From Pseudomonas coleopterorum (GTDB lineage: Bacteria; Pseudomonadota; Gammaproteobacteria; Pseudomonadales; Pseudomonadaceae): a DNA stretch of 64,000 nucleotides. The stretch lies in the NCBI RefSeq assembly GCF_900105555.1, contig NZ_FNTZ01000001.1:4591001-4655000 (forward strand), written 5' to 3'. The notes under the pieces are model-generated. The model was not told the DNA's origin, made no database searches, and worked only from the letters and a program-made list of their open reading frames with translations. Below, in pieces: positions 54,652 to 64,000 of the stretch (position 1 is the stretch's first letter; each line of letters starts with the position of its first letter). The translations under genes and the position numbers were made by a program.

Positions 54652-55508
54652 GGCAGCAGGCTCTCCGGACGGTTGGAAAAGGCAGTGAAGTGTTCGCGCT
54701 CGGTGCGGCCCATCCACGCATTCAGGTTCCACAGGTCGGCCACCGGCACATCGGTGAACGGCAAATGATGCAGGTAACCATCGGGGCCGAACTCCGGCGT
54801 CAGCGTGGTGCCGGTGTAGCCGCGGGCCTGTTGCGAGCGCCAGATGGCTTGCCAGTGCTGCTGATGAAACGCCAGCGCAGCGGCGTATTCCGGCGCGCCG
54901 GGATGCGGCACTTGCGGGCCCTGGTCATAGCCGACCCGGGCCTGAATGTGATGCACGCGCTCGACAAAGGCGCTGAGGTCATCGGCGGGATCGTCGAGCA
55001 GTCGCTCGCACGTCACCACCCAATGGCTGATGTCGCTGGTAAAGCGCAGGTCGGGCACTTGCTCGATCAATTGCAGGGTCAGCCACGGATTGAACAGCGA
55101 GCGCGCGCGGTGGGTTTCAAAGCTGCAGGTCAGGCCGCTGCGTTTTGCAATCTCCAGCGCCTCAGCGAAAAAGTCGACCTGCTGAGCCAGCGGCCAGCGG
55201 TCGTTGCCGGCCAGTACATTGACAAAACGAGGTTCCAGTTCGACGGTCAGTTGCAACTTGCGGGCAAAGTCCGTCAGGTGCTCGGCCGGCGTCGCCGCCT
55301 GCAACGGCAGCACCGGCGTCGAAGTAAAAAGAATGGCGATGTACGGCACGCGATTGTCACGCAGGAACGCCGCGAACGCCGCCCGCTCGGTCGCGTCCTC
55401 GGGGATGCGCGCCTCGAAGCCGTCGAAGCCTGCGGCACGTGCCTCGACCAGCGCCTGTTGCCATGTGCCGCGATAGCCCCACAGCGTACGAAAGATTTCC
55501 AGTTTCAT
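54648..55508 (-). CDS. Sugar phosphate isomerase/epimerase-like TIM-barrel protein
   Basis: This 286-residue member of the AP-endonuclease-2 superfamily has a probable metal site from [20 protein letters not shown] and LTPEFG. Relatives are isomerases and epimerases of sugars, hydroxypyruvate and inosose. It lies between the permease gene and the oxygenase gene (coupled start), so it may act on a product of the oxygenase. No substrate can be assigned. Confidence 0.75.
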   Translation of the reverse strand: MKLEIFRTLWGYRGTWQQALVEARAAGFDGFEARIPEDATERAAFAAFLRDNRVPYIAILFTSTPVLPLQAATPAEHLTDFARKLQLTVELEPRFVNVLAGNDRWPLAQQVDFFAEALEIAKRSGLTCSFETHRARSLFNPWLTLQLIEQVPDLRFTSDISHWVVTCERLLDDPADDLSAFVERVHHIQARVGYDQGPQVPHPGAPEYAAALAFHQQHWQAIWRSQQARGYTGTTLTPEFGPDGYLHHLPFTDVPVADLWNLNAWMGRTEREHFTAFSNRPESLLP

Positions 55509-55550
55509 GGGCGAACCTCGCCGCCTGTGCCCGCTTGGGCACAGCACGGA

Positions 55551-57053
55551 TCACAAATGGGCGGTGGCCGATTGAGTGACGTTGCTCATGGCCTTGCGGC
55601 CCAGCATCGGGTGCGCGCCTTTCGGGCCGTATACCGAAGCCGGCTCCGGAAACGTGCGCAGCAAGGTCAGGTACAGCAGCGCGGCAAGGCCCAGCGTGAT
55701 CGGCAAGCTGATGTCGATACCGCCGGCCAGTTCGCCCAGCGGCCCGACAAATTGCCCTGGCAGATTGACGAAGCACAGGCCCACCGCCGCGCTCGGAATC
55801 CACGCGCCCAGGCCGCGCCAGTTCCAGCCATGGTTGAACCAGTAGCGACCACCGCGCTGGCCACGAGTGAACACCTGCAAATCATCGGCGTGATAAAAAC
55901 CGCGACGGCTGATCAGGCCAAGGATCATCACCACCATCCACGGGCTGGTGCAGGTGATGATCAGCACCGCGAAGGTCGACACGCTCTGGACCAGATTGAA
56001 GGTGAAACGGCCAATGAAGATAAACGCAATCGCCGCCACACCGATCAACAGCGTAGCGCCAGCGCGGCTGAGCAGGCGCGGAAACATGCTCGACATGTCC
56101 AGCCCCGTGCCATACAGCGCCGTGGTGCCGGTCGACAGGCCGCCGATCACCGCAATCAGACACACCGGCAGGAAGAACCAGCTCGGCGAAATCGCCAGCA
56201 GGCCGCCAACATAGTTATTCGCCTCGATGTATTGCGGTGCCTGGGACGCGACCAGCGTCGCCGTGCACAGGCCGAACAGGAAGGGAATCAGCGTACCGGC
56301 CTGAGCGGCCAGCACCGCGAGCATGATGCGAGTCTTGTCGGTGTCGCGCGGAATGTAGCGTGACCAATCGCCGAGAAAGGCACCGAACGACACCGGGTTG
56401 CTCATCGCCAGCAACGCCGCGCCGATGAACGCCGCCCAGAAGCCCGGTTGTTGCAGGTTGACGCTGCCGGCATAGCCCGCATCGAATGGCCCGGCAAACG
56501 CCAGAATGCCCAGCAGAAACAGCAGGCTCGACGCCCACACCGCGATTTTGTTGACCCACAGCATGAAGCGAAAACCGAAGATGCAGACGATCAATACCAG
56601 CACCGCAAACAGCCCGTAGGCCAGGCCCAGGCTGAAGTCGGTTTCCGGCAAGCCAACCAGTCGTCTCGCGCCACCGACCAGCGCGTCGCCAGAGCTCCAG
56701 ACCGAGAGGGAAAAGAACGCCACCGCCGTGAGCAGTGACAGAAACGAGCCGATGATGCGCCCGTGGACGCCGAAGTGCGCCCCGGACGACACCGCGTTGT
56801 TGGTGCCATTGATGGCGCCGAACAAGCCCATCGGCGCGAGAATCAACGCCCCCACCGCCACGCCCAGCAGAATCGCCCAGACCCCGGCCTGGAACGACAG
56901 CCCGAACAGCACCGGGAAACTGCCCAGCACCGCCGTGGCAAAGGTATTGGCACCGCCGAAGATCAAGCGAAACAGATCGATAGGGGAAGCATCGCGTTGG
57001 TTGTCGGGTATCTGCTCGACACCAAAGGTTTCGATACGCGTCGAATGGCTCAT
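55551..57053 (-). CDS. NCS1 family permease (cytosine/purine/allantoin type)
   Basis: The product has 500 residues with about twelve membrane segments. It starts IPDNQRDASPIDLFRLIFGGAN, the NCS1 pattern, with SFGAFLGDWSRYIPRDTDKTRI and GTGLDMSSMFP. The ATG at 57053 has GGAG upstream. From memory, a related permease gene sits beside gbuA in P. aeruginosa, so a guanidino acid is a plausible substrate. Confidence 0.85.
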   Translation of the reverse strand: MSHSTRIETFGVEQIPDNQRDASPIDLFRLIFGGANTFATAVLGSFPVLFGLSFQAGVWAILLGVAVGALILAPMGLFGAINGTNNAVSSGAHFGVHGRIIGSFLSLLTAVAFFSLSVWSSGDALVGGARRLVGLPETDFSLGLAYGLFAVLVLIVCIFGFRFMLWVNKIAVWASSLLFLLGILAFAGPFDAGYAGSVNLQQPGFWAAFIGAALLAMSNPVSFGAFLGDWSRYIPRDTDKTRIMLAVLAAQAGTLIPFLFGLCTATLVASQAPQYIEANNYVGGLLAISPSWFFLPVCLIAVIGGLSTGTTALYGTGLDMSSMFPRLLSRAGATLLIGVAAIAFIFIGRFTFNLVQSVSTFAVLIITCTSPWMVVMILGLISRRGFYHADDLQVFTRGQRGGRYWFNHGWNWRGLGAWIPSAAVGLCFVNLPGQFVGPLGELAGGIDISLPITLGLAALLYLTLLRTFPEPASVYGPKGAHPMLGRKAMSNVTQSATAHL

Positions 57054-57116
57054 GTGTTGCTCCAGCACCTGTCACGGTTGTTGTAAGGCCAGCGCAGGCA
57101 CGCTGACCCTTTATGG

Positions 57117-57137
57117 CCGCCCGTTGACCCCGGGCGG
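57117..57137 (-). other. GC-rich hairpin in the leader of the NCS1 permease gene
   Basis: A 7-bp perfect stem CCGCCCG/CGGGCGG with a 7-base loop lies 64 bases upstream of the permease start, after a very A+T-rich run on the minus strand. It has no T run, so it may be an attenuator-like or mRNA-processing structure. Confidence 0.4.
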
Positions 57138-57172
57138 AGGGTTGCTGCTATTTTTTTATAATGTCGCGGCGG

Positions 57173-57559
57173 TTAACCCGTCACTTCCGACAAATGCTCA
57201 TGCCAAGCAAGCCAGCGCTCGCCCTCACAGCGGAATACGATCGTCTCGCGCTCCTTCAAGCGCAGCTCTTCGGTACCGATGCGCACATGTGTCGCCACGT
57301 CATGCACGAAAATGGCCGTATCGCCCTGCACGTTGACCCAGACGTTACTCGACTCACAGCCCAGCACCGCAAAACCATCGATCTGCCATTGCTGCCACAA
57401 CGTTTCATACTCGGCCCGCGAGTTCAGCGGCTTGGCCAGGGTATGAAAGACAAAACTGGCGTCAGGACTGAAACAGTCGAAATAACGTGCCGTGTCGTTG
57501 CTGGCAAAGGCCGCGACCAGCGCCGCAGCCGCCTCGAGAACCTCGGTTTCACGGTTCAT
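57173..57559 (-). CDS. NTF2/SnoaL-like protein of the gbu cluster
   Basis: The product has 128 residues of the cone-like NTF2 fold (LVAAFASNDTARYFDCFSPDASFVFH, then WLAWHEHLSEV). The same gene lies by gbuA in other pseudomonads, as I recall. The role is unknown. Its ATG overlaps the gbuA stop by four bases. Confidence 0.75.
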   Translation of the reverse strand: MNRETEVLEAAAALVAAFASNDTARYFDCFSPDASFVFHTLAKPLNSRAEYETLWQQWQIDGFAVLGCESSNVWVNVQGDTAIFVHDVATHVRIGTEELRLKERETIVFRCEGERWLAWHEHLSEVTG

Positions 57560-58515
57560 CGACGGACGACGCCCGGCAGCACACAGAGCATTTCGTACAA
57601 CAGGTTGGCGCCCAGCAGCGAGGTGTTGCCAGTGGTGTCATACGGCGGCGACACCTCGACCAGATCGCAACCGATCAAGTCCAGCCCCTGGCAACCTCGG
57701 ATTATCTCCAGCGCCTGGATCGTAGTCAGCCCGCCGACCTCCGGTGTCCCGGTGCCCGGTGCCCAGGCCGGGTCGATGCCATCGATGTCGAACGACAAGT
57801 ACACCGGCCCACCACCGACCTTCTCGCGGACTTCGGCCATCAACGGCGTCAGCGACTTGTGCCAGCAATCCTCGGCCTGCACCACACGGAAACCCTGCTT
57901 GCGGCTCCAGTTGAAATCCTCGGCGGTATAACCCTGAGCCCGCAGGCCGATCTGCACCACACGGTCGCTGTCGAGCAGACCCTCTTCCTGCGCGCGGCGG
58001 AACGTGGTGCCGTGGGCAATCTTCTCGCCGAACATGTGATCGTTGACGTCGGCATGCGCATCGATATGCACCAGTCCGACCTTGCCATGCTTCTTGTGAA
58101 TGGCCCGCAGGATCGGCAGCGTCAGTGTGTGATCGCCTCCCAGCGTCAGCGGCACGATGCCGTGGCCCAGAATCCGGTCGTATTCCTGCTCGATGATGCG
58201 CACCGCATCGAGCAGGTTGAAGGTATTGATCGGCACATCGCCGATGTCGGCCACGTTCAACGAATCGAACGGCGCGGCACCGGTGGCCATGTTGTAAGGA
58301 CGGATCATCACCGACTCGGCACGAATCTGCCGTGGCCCGAAACGAGTGCCGGAACGCAGCGAAGTACCGATGTCGAGCGGGATACCGATAAACGCTGCAT
58401 CCAACCGATCGAGTTCTTCGGCGGCTTGTATATGAGGCAAACGCAGCATGGTGGCGATGCCGCCGAAACGAGGCATCTCGTTCCCGCCCAAAGGCTGGTG
58501 GAAAGTCGTGTCCAC
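57556..58515 (-). CDS. gbuA: Guanidinobutyrase (ureohydrolase family)
   Basis: This 319-residue manganese enzyme cleaves 4-guanidinobutyrate to 4-aminobutyrate and urea. The ureohydrolase metal motifs are GGDHT, HIDAHADVND and SFDIDGIDPAWAPGTGTPE. The sequence, including the N-terminal HQPLGGNEMPRFGGIATM, agrees with the GbuA of P. aeruginosa I remember, which distinguishes it from agmatinase and arginase. It is the first gene of a ten-gene operon that ends with the aldehyde dehydrogenase. Confidence 0.9.
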   Translation of the reverse strand: MDTTFHQPLGGNEMPRFGGIATMLRLPHIQAAEELDRLDAAFIGIPLDIGTSLRSGTRFGPRQIRAESVMIRPYNMATGAAPFDSLNVADIGDVPINTFNLLDAVRIIEQEYDRILGHGIVPLTLGGDHTLTLPILRAIHKKHGKVGLVHIDAHADVNDHMFGEKIAHGTTFRRAQEEGLLDSDRVVQIGLRAQGYTAEDFNWSRKQGFRVVQAEDCWHKSLTPLMAEVREKVGGGPVYLSFDIDGIDPAWAPGTGTPEVGGLTTIQALEIIRGCQGLDLIGCDLVEVSPPYDTTGNTSLLGANLLYEMLCVLPGVVRR

Positions 58516-58599
58516 GGGGTGGCCTCACTTTGTGGTCATTGAAGTGACCCCATTCTGGTGACGCCCCGCAGCCAGAAGAATCGCTGCCCACAAATAATC

Positions 58600-58619
58600 A
58601 GTTCAGAGATTTCTAAACT
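58600..58619. promoter_or_regulatory. Imperfect dyad in the gbuA-gbuR divergent region
   Basis: AGTTCAGAGA and TTTCTAAACT are an 8-of-10 inverted repeat. They fit a LysR-type binding site between the divergent genes and are 85 bases upstream of the gbuA start. Confidence 0.5.
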
Positions 58620-58749
58620 ATCCAGGGATACACTGGCCGTCTGAAACACTGCGATATCCCATCCGGCAATGGACCTGTGGGAGAGGGCTCTGCCCGCGCC
58701 ACAGCCCAACCCTACAAGACCTGAACTGCCCCCCCGGAGCCCACCCCCA

Positions 58750-59643
58750 ATGTCCTCTGCCCTGCCCGACCTCAAACTGCTGCGCATCTTCGCCTGCGTA
58801 GTACGCCACCAGGGTTTCGCCGCCGCGCAGCAGGAACTCAACCTCTCCACTTCCGCCATCAGCACTTACATGAGCCAGCTCGAGACCCAGCTCGGCCTGG
58901 TGCTCTGCCACCGTGGCCGTGGTGGCTTCAGCCTGACCAGCAAAGGCGAACTGTTCCATCAGGAAACCTTGCGCCTGCTCGCCGAACTCGAAGGCTTCGA
59001 ACGCTACAGCGCCGCCCTCAAAGGCGAACTGCGCGGCACTCTCAATCTCGGTGTGCTCGACTCCACCGTCAGCGACCCGGCCCTGCCGCTGGCCGACGTC
59101 ATCGGCGCCTACAGCAAGGAACACCCCGCAGTACACCTGCACCTCTCCGTGCTCAGCCCCGCGCAACTGCAACTGGGCTTACAGGAAAACCGCCTGGACC
59201 TGGCCATCGGCGCCTTCTCGGTGCGCATGAATGGGCTTATGTACCAAGCGCTGTACCGCGAACAGCACTGGCTGTATTGCAGCGATCGGCATGAGTTGTT
59301 CGAGCAGCGGCGAATTCCGGCCGAGGTGATCACCCAACAACGAATGGTCGGGCGCGGGTACTGGAGCCAGGCGGAACTGGCCCGCCACGGGTTCAAGCAC
59401 AGCGCGGCGACGGTGGAGTCGATGGAGGCGCAACTGATCTTGGTGTTGTCGGGAGCGTATATCGGCTATCTGCCGGAACACTACGCGCAATTCTGGGCGG
59501 ATCAGAAGCGGTTGAAGGTGCTGTTGCCGACGACGTTCGGATATCAGGCACCGTTTTCGTTGGCTTTGCGGCGGGGACGGTCGAGGGAGCCTTTGATACA
59601 GAGCTTTCGAGATCGGTTGAGGGGGTGGTTTGAAGCCAGCTGA
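58750..59643 (+). CDS. gbuR: LysR-type regulator GbuR, likely activator of the gbu operon
   Basis: The 297-residue product has an HTH (FAAAQQELNLSTSAISTYMSQLETQLG) and a LysR effector domain. It is divergent from gbuA, as gbuR is in P. aeruginosa, where it is needed for growth on guanidinobutyrate. The ATG at 58750 has GGAG 11 bases upstream; a longer frame from 58669 passes through a REP-like repeat (58676-58698). It is convergent with glmS. Confidence 0.85.
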   Translation: MSSALPDLKLLRIFACVVRHQGFAAAQQELNLSTSAISTYMSQLETQLGLVLCHRGRGGFSLTSKGELFHQETLRLLAELEGFERYSAALKGELRGTLNLGVLDSTVSDPALPLADVIGAYSKEHPAVHLHLSVLSPAQLQLGLQENRLDLAIGAFSVRMNGLMYQALYREQHWLYCSDRHELFEQRRIPAEVITQQRMVGRGYWSQAELARHGFKHSAATVESMEAQLILVLSGAYIGYLPEHYAQFWADQKRLKVLLPTTFGYQAPFSLALRRGRSREPLIQSFRDRLRGWFEAS

Positions 59644-59751
59644 TTCAAGTGACACAAAATCCGCGGGAGTAAGCGACGCTCGCCAATTGAGTATGCAGCG
59701 CCGCAGAAATGCGCCTTGCTGGTAGACCGCTACACGATGAGGCCTGGCCAG

Positions 59752-59777
59752 CAGGGGACCTGAAGGCCCCCTGTTTG
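59752..59777 (+). terminator. Probable terminator after gbuR
   Basis: A nine-step stem with one mismatch (59752-59760 with 59765-59773, CAGGGGACC/GGCCCCCTG), loop TGAA, is followed by TTT. It is 109 bases after the gbuR stop. The gap 59644-59842 has nothing else. Confidence 0.5.
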
Positions 59778-59809
59778 TACGGTTGTTTAGCTTTCTGAAC
59801 GGTTTTCAA

Positions 59810-59875
59810 TCCGAACGACCACGGCTTGCAATCCTACCCCCCTCACTCCACCGTCACCGACTTCGCCAAATTACG
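59810..59875 (-). other. attTn7 region at the 3' end of glmS, apparently unoccupied
   Basis: TnsD of Tn7 binds the last codons of glmS, and Tn7 inserts about 25 bases beyond the stop in pseudomonads, i.e. near 59818. No Tn7 end or tns gene is present, and gbuR follows at 59643. Boundaries are inferred from the known system. Confidence 0.55.
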
Positions 59876-61678
59876 CGGCTGATCCACATCCGTCCCCTTC
59901 AGCACCGCCACGTAGTACGAAAGCAGCTGCAACGGAATGGTGTAGAGGATCGGCGCCAACGCATCGATGATGTGCGGCATGGCCACCACATGAGTGCCGG
60001 GGCCGTTGCTCAGCTGCGCCTGCTCATCGGCGAATACCACCAGCTCGCCGCCGCGTGCGCGCACTTCCTGCAGGTTGGATTTGAGTTTTTCCAGCAGCTC
60101 GTTGTTCGGTGCCACGGTGACCACCGGCATGTCCTTGTCCACCAGCGCCAGCGGCCCGTGCTTCAATTCGCCAGCAGGATAGGCTTCGGCATGGATGTAG
60201 GAGATCTCCTTGAGCTTCAGTGCACCTTCCATTGCCACCGGGAACTGCGCGCCGCGGCCCAGGAACAGCGTGTGGTGCTTCTCGGCGAACAGCTCGGCGA
60301 TGCGCTCGATGGTGGTGTCCATGGCCAGGGCTTCGCCCAGGCGGGTGGGCAGGCGGCGGAGCTCGGCCACCAGCTGCGCCTCGACACCCTCCTCCAATGA
60401 TCCGTGGACCTGCCCAAGGGAAAGCGTCAGCAACATCAGCGCGACCAGCTGCGTGGTGAACGCCTTGGTCGAAGCCACACCGATCTCCGGGCCTGCCTGA
60501 GTCAGCAGGGTCAGGTCGGACTCGCGCACCAGAGAGCTGATGCCGACGTTGCAGATGGCCAGGCTGCCGAGAAACCCGAGTTGCTTGCCGTTGCGCAATG
60601 CGGCCAGGGTGTCAGCCGTTTCGCCGGACTGGGAGATGGAGACGAACAAGGTGTCGGGCTGCACCACGACCTTGCGATAGCGGAACTCGCTGGCCACTTC
60701 GACCTGGCAAGGGATGCCGGCCAGGCCTTCGAGCCAGTAGCGCGCAACCATACCCGCGTGATAGCTGGTGCCGCACGCAACGATTTGCACGTTGCGCACC
60801 TTGGCGAACAGTTCGGCCGCCTGTGGGCCGAAGGCCTGCACCAGCACCTGGTTCTGCCCAAGACGGCCTTCCAGGGTGCGCTGTACCACGGTAGGTTGCT
60901 CATGGATCTCTTTCATCATGAAGTGGCGATATTCGCCCTTGTCGGCGGCCTCTGCGCCTTCGTGGTACTGCACGCTTTCGCGTTCCACAGGTGCGCCCGC
61001 GGCGTCCCAGATCTGCACGCTTTCACGACGGATCTCGGCAATGTCACCTTCCTCCAGGTACATGAAGCGGTCGGTCACCTGGCGCAGGGCCAACTGGTCG
61101 GAGGCCAGGAAGTTCTCGCCCATGCCCAGGCCGATCACCAGCGGACTGCCGCTGCGGGCGGCGACCAGACGATCGGGCTGGTGCACGCTGATGGCAGCCA
61201 GGCCGTAGGCGCCGTGCAGTTGCTTGACCGTCGCCTTGAGCGCATCGGCCAGGTCCGGGAGGGCCTTGAGGGTGTGGTGCAGCAAGTGGGCGATGACTTC
61301 GGTGTCGGTCTGCGAGGTGAACACGTAGCCCAGCTCCTTGAGCTGGGTGCGCAACACTTCGTGGTTTTCGATGATGCCGTTGTGCACCACGGCCACTTCG
61401 TCTGTGGAAAAGTGCGGATGAGCGTTCTGTTCGGTGGGTGCGCCGTGGGTAGCCCAGCGGGTGTGGGCAATCCCCAGCTTGCCGAGCAGTGGCTCATCCG
61501 CCAGCGCCGTTTGCAGTTCAGCGACCTTGCCCACACGACGTTGGCGCTGCACGCTGCCATCTTCGCCCAGCACCGCGACACCGGCGCTGTCGTAGCCACG
61601 ATATTCCAGGCGCTTGAGACCCTCGACCAGAATGGCTGTGATGTTGCGCTCCGCAATGGCGCCGACGATTCCACACAT
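59843..61678 (-). CDS. glmS: Glucosamine-6-phosphate synthase (glutamine-hydrolysing)
   Basis: This 611-residue enzyme makes glucosamine-6-phosphate from fructose-6-phosphate and glutamine, the first step of cell-wall amino sugar synthesis. Cys2 (MCGIVGAI) is the glutaminase nucleophile. Two SIS domains follow ([47 protein letters not shown]), and the terminal LAKSVTVE is the family end. Eleven bases separate it from glmR upstream, in the same operon. Confidence 0.96.
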   Translation of the reverse strand: MCGIVGAIAERNITAILVEGLKRLEYRGYDSAGVAVLGEDGSVQRQRRVGKVAELQTALADEPLLGKLGIAHTRWATHGAPTEQNAHPHFSTDEVAVVHNGIIENHEVLRTQLKELGYVFTSQTDTEVIAHLLHHTLKALPDLADALKATVKQLHGAYGLAAISVHQPDRLVAARSGSPLVIGLGMGENFLASDQLALRQVTDRFMYLEEGDIAEIRRESVQIWDAAGAPVERESVQYHEGAEAADKGEYRHFMMKEIHEQPTVVQRTLEGRLGQNQVLVQAFGPQAAELFAKVRNVQIVACGTSYHAGMVARYWLEGLAGIPCQVEVASEFRYRKVVVQPDTLFVSISQSGETADTLAALRNGKQLGFLGSLAICNVGISSLVRESDLTLLTQAGPEIGVASTKAFTTQLVALMLLTLSLGQVHGSLEEGVEAQLVAELRRLPTRLGEALAMDTTIERIAELFAEKHHTLFLGRGAQFPVAMEGALKLKEISYIHAEAYPAGELKHGPLALVDKDMPVVTVAPNNELLEKLKSNLQEVRARGGELVVFADEQAQLSNGPGTHVVAMPHIIDALAPILYTIPLQLLSYYVAVLKGTDVDQPRNLAKSVTVE

Positions 61679-61689
61679 GTTCGCTTCTC

Positions 61690-62457
61690 CTAGCTGGTAG
61701 CGGCGAGCACGAGATCGATCCCGCGCGCCTGAATCTGATCGCGCGCTTCGAGCGGCAGACGATCATCGGTGATGAGGGTACTGATGCGGCCCCAGGGCAG
61801 CTCCAGATTGGGAATCTTGCGTCCGACCTTGTCGGACTCGACCATGACGATCACTTCGCGAGCGACTTCGGCCATTACCCTGCTCAGGCCCAGCAACTCG
61901 TTGAAAGTCGTCGTGCCGCGCTCCAGATCGATGCCGTCGGCACCGATGAAGAGCTGATCGAAGTCATAAGAGCGCAGGACCTGTTCGGCCACTTGGCCCT
62001 GGAACGATTCGGAGTGCGGATCCCAGGTGCCACCGGTCATCAGCAGTACGGGCTCGTGTTCCAGCGCACCCAGAGCGTTGGCCACGTGCAGCGAGTTGGT
62101 CATGACGACCAGACCCGGCTGCTTGCCCAACTCCGGAATCATCGCCGCCGTGGTGCTGCCACTGTCGATGATGATCCGCGCGTGTTCCTTGATACGTAGA
62201 ACGGCTGCACGGGCGATGGATTGCTTGATGGCCGAGACGCGTGGACCGGGTTCGCCAATGAGCTCCTGAGGCATGGTCACCGCACCGCCGTAGCGACGCA
62301 GGAGCAACCCGTGACTCTCGAGGGCGGCAAGGTCCTTGCGAATGGTCACTTCGGAAGTGGCGAAATGCTTGGCCAAGTTATCCACACTCACTTCGCCCTG
62401 CTCGTTGAGCAAGGCGAGGATGCTGTGACGGCGTTGAGGCGTATTACGCTTCGACAT
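61690..62457 (-). CDS. glmR: DeoR family regulator of amino-sugar synthesis (GlmR)
   Basis: The product has 255 residues. The DeoR N-terminal HTH is [41 protein letters not shown], and the C-terminal effector domain has [14 protein letters not shown] and [12 protein letters not shown]. It lies between glmU and glmS, as the GlmR described in P. aeruginosa that affects glmS expression. The gap of 226 bases to glmU holds a REP-like repeat. Confidence 0.9.
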   Translation of the reverse strand: MSKRNTPQRRHSILALLNEQGEVSVDNLAKHFATSEVTIRKDLAALESHGLLLRRYGGAVTMPQELIGEPGPRVSAIKQSIARAAVLRIKEHARIIIDSGSTTAAMIPELGKQPGLVVMTNSLHVANALGALEHEPVLLMTGGTWDPHSESFQGQVAEQVLRSYDFDQLFIGADGIDLERGTTTFNELLGLSRVMAEVAREVIVMVESDKVGRKIPNLELPWGRISTLITDDRLPLEARDQIQARGIDLVLAATS

Positions 62458-62609
62458 GACGACCTAAGTTTCGTTTCGAAAGATAACGAAGGTAATGGAA
62501 ACCTAAAATGAAAGGTCCGTCAATGGTGAAGCAAAGCTTTTCTGTAATCTCTTCGTGGAGCGGAGGGGTCACCGCCCGCCTCGCTCTCACGAATTAGCAC
62601 ACAGGACAC

Positions 62610-62655
62610 TGTGGGAGCGGGGCGGGCGGCCAAGCCCTCTGCCCGCGAAGAGGCC
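62610..62655. repeat. REP-like element between glmU and glmR
   Basis: TGTGGGAGCGGGGCGGGCGG with GCCCGCGAAGAGGCC downstream is a P. putida-type REP sequence with a hairpin core. It is near the glmU 3' end, followed by a TGTGGATAA box at 62675-62683. Confidence 0.65.
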
Positions 62656-62683
62656 AGTGATAAAACCACCGTGCTGTGGATAA

Positions 62684-64000
62684 CTAAGGCTTTTTGATCT
62701 TCACCGGCCGTTTCCACCCTTCAACATTGCGCTGCCGGGTCCGCGCCACTGCCAACTGCCCTTCCGGCACCTCTTGGGTAATGGTCGAACCCGCAGCAGT
62801 GGTCGACCCCGCCAAGATATCCACAGGCGCTACCAGCGAATTGTTCGAACCAATGAACACGTCCTCACCAATGGTGGTTTTCCATTTGTTCGCCCCGTCG
62901 TAGTTGCAGGTGATGGTCCCCGCGCCGATGTTGCTGCCGGCACCGATGTCCGCATCACCCAGATAGGTCAAGTGACCGGCCTTGGCGCCCTCGCCCATGC
63001 GCGCGTTTTTCAGCTCGACAAAGTTACCCACATGGGCGCGAGCCTCCAGCACTGTACCCGGTCGCAGCCGCGCGAACGGGCCGGCATCGCTGTTTTCATG
63101 CAACACGGCACCGTCCAGATGACTGTTGGCCTTGACCACCACGCCGCGGCCCAGGGTGCTGTCCTTGATGTAGCAGTTGGGACCGATGACCACGTCGTCC
63201 TCGATCACCACGCGGCCTTCGAGCACCACGTTGACGTCGATCAGGACATCGCGGCCCACGGTGACGTCTCCGCGCACATCGAAGCGTGCCGGGTCGCGCA
63301 AGGTCACGCCTTGGGCCATCAGGCGACGACCTTCGCGCAGCTGGTAGTGACGCTCCAGTTCCGCGAGCTGACGCCGATCATTGGCGCCCTGCACTTCCAT
63401 CGGATCCTGAGCGGTTTCAGTGGCAACCACCAAGCCGTCGCTGACCGCCATGGCGATCACGTCGGTCAAGTAATACTCACCCTGGGCGTTGTCGTTGGAC
63501 AGGCGCGCCAGCCAGTCGGCCAGGCGCTTTCCAGGGACCGCAAGAATACCGGTGTTGCCTTCGTTGATGGCTTTCTGCGCATCGCTGGCGTCCTTGTGCT
63601 CGACGATGGCCTGCACCTGACCATCAGCATCACGCACGATGCGCCCGTACCCCGTGGGGTCGGCCAGGTTGACGGTGAGCAGACCCAGTTGATCGGCACT
63701 GACCTTCTGCAGCAGCCGCTGCAGGGTCGTCACCTCGATCAGCGGTACGTCACCGTAGAGAATCAACACATTATCGGCGCTCAGGCCCGGAACCGCCTGT
63801 GCGACCGCATGGCCCGTACCCAGCTGCTTGTCCTGCAACACGAAATTCAGATCATCGGCAGCGAGGCGTTCGCGTACGGCATCGGCGCCATGGCCGATCA
63901 CCACGTGGATTCCCTGCGGCTGGAGTTGGCGCGCGCTGTGGATAACATGGCCGAGCATGGAATTGCCGGCGACAGGGTGCAATACCTTGGGCAGGGCCGA
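62684..64000 (-). CDS. glmU: Bifunctional GlmU (UDP-GlcNAc pyrophosphorylase/glucosamine-1-P acetyltransferase), partial
   Basis: The C-terminal 438 codons are present (stop at 62684-62686); about 17 N-terminal residues lie beyond the window. The uridyltransferase half has [15 protein letters not shown] and [12 protein letters not shown], and the acetyltransferase half is a left-handed beta-helix with hexapeptide repeats ([33 protein letters not shown]). It makes UDP-GlcNAc and is clustered with glmR and glmS. Confidence 0.95.
   Translation of the reverse strand, partial: SALPKVLHPVAGNSMLGHVIHSARQLQPQGIHVVIGHGADAVRERLAADDLNFVLQDKQLGTGHAVAQAVPGLSADNVLILYGDVPLIEVTTLQRLLQKVSADQLGLLTVNLADPTGYGRIVRDADGQVQAIVEHKDASDAQKAINEGNTGILAVPGKRLADWLARLSNDNAQGEYYLTDVIAMAVSDGLVVATETAQDPMEVQGANDRRQLAELERHYQLREGRRLMAQGVTLRDPARFDVRGDVTVGRDVLIDVNVVLEGRVVIEDDVVIGPNCYIKDSTLGRGVVVKANSHLDGAVLHENSDAGPFARLRPGTVLEARAHVGNFVELKNARMGEGAKAGHLTYLGDADIGAGSNIGAGTITCNYDGANKWKTTIGEDVFIGSNNSLVAPVDILAGSTTAAGSTITQEVPEGQLAVARTRQRNVEGWKRPVKIKKP

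Noticed and set aside
54690-56363. 557-residue plus-strand frame over the TIM-barrel and NCS1 genes
   Set aside because: Antisense shadow with Arg/Gln/His-rich composition.
57061-57172. Guanidine riboswitch upstream of the NCS1 permease gene
   Set aside because: A guanidino operon made this worth checking, but I found no pair of ACGR-loop hairpins or other known guanidine-riboswitch core; only one simple hairpin is present.

Overview
The window is a piece of a GC-rich gammaproteobacterial chromosome that reads as Pseudomonas, most likely the P. putida group. The protein families, the gene order around the pyruvate carboxylase genes, cfaB and glmU-glmS, the REP-like repeats, the Zur box and a consensus parS site all point that way. 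The glmU/glmS end normally lies close to the replication origin in pseudomonads, so the window is probably origin-proximal. No rRNA, tRNA, CRISPR array, insertion sequence or integrase was seen.

Positions 1-27 kb look like ordinary pseudomonad backbone. They hold a partial YeeE/YedE transporter, two GNAT acetyltransferases (the first broken by an amber codon), an autotransporter, an A+T-richer secreted serine protease, the two pyruvate carboxylase subunits with a divergent LysR regulator, an RpiR regulator with a 23-bp palindromic operator, uvrD, a Tim44-like protein, a CPA2 antiporter, a thioesterase, pdxY, two COG0523 GTPases (one with a Zur box), a DUF3617 protein, cardiolipin synthase and cfaB. 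The same stretch has two clusters of DnaA-box-like sequences (526-582 and 20583-20885) and one perfect parS site (23090-23113).

Positions 27-48 kb look accessory and metabolic. An acyltransferase and a TonB-dependent receptor converge. A six-gene minus-strand operon follows: amino-acid ABC importer, hutF, hutG and hutD, with an IclR gene just upstream. It could import and degrade formiminoglutamate without the upper histidine pathway. Next come a YncE-like propeller protein and a divergent catabolic module built around a 50-bp perfect palindrome (42528-42577). One arm encodes a single-chain fusion of the three subunits of HcnABC/opine-oxidase-type dehydrogenases, an M20 deacylase and an ABC ATPase. 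The other arm encodes a DapA-family lyase, the matching binding protein and permease, a hydantoinase-like amidohydrolase and a GntR regulator. Its substrate is unknown.

Positions 48-59.6 kb hold a ten-gene minus-strand operon, read from gbuA towards an aldehyde dehydrogenase, with gbuR divergent. Guanidinobutyrase, an AruI-like 2-ketoacid decarboxylase and an aldehyde dehydrogenase are three consecutive steps of the arginine transaminase route. They are interleaved with an NCS1 permease, a fused permease-ATPase ABC importer and binding protein, an iron/2-oxoglutarate-type oxygenase, a TIM-barrel isomerase-like protein and an NTF2-like protein. This is the best candidate here for an undescribed guanidino-compound pathway. 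The window ends with glmS (with an apparently empty attTn7), glmR and the 3' part of glmU.
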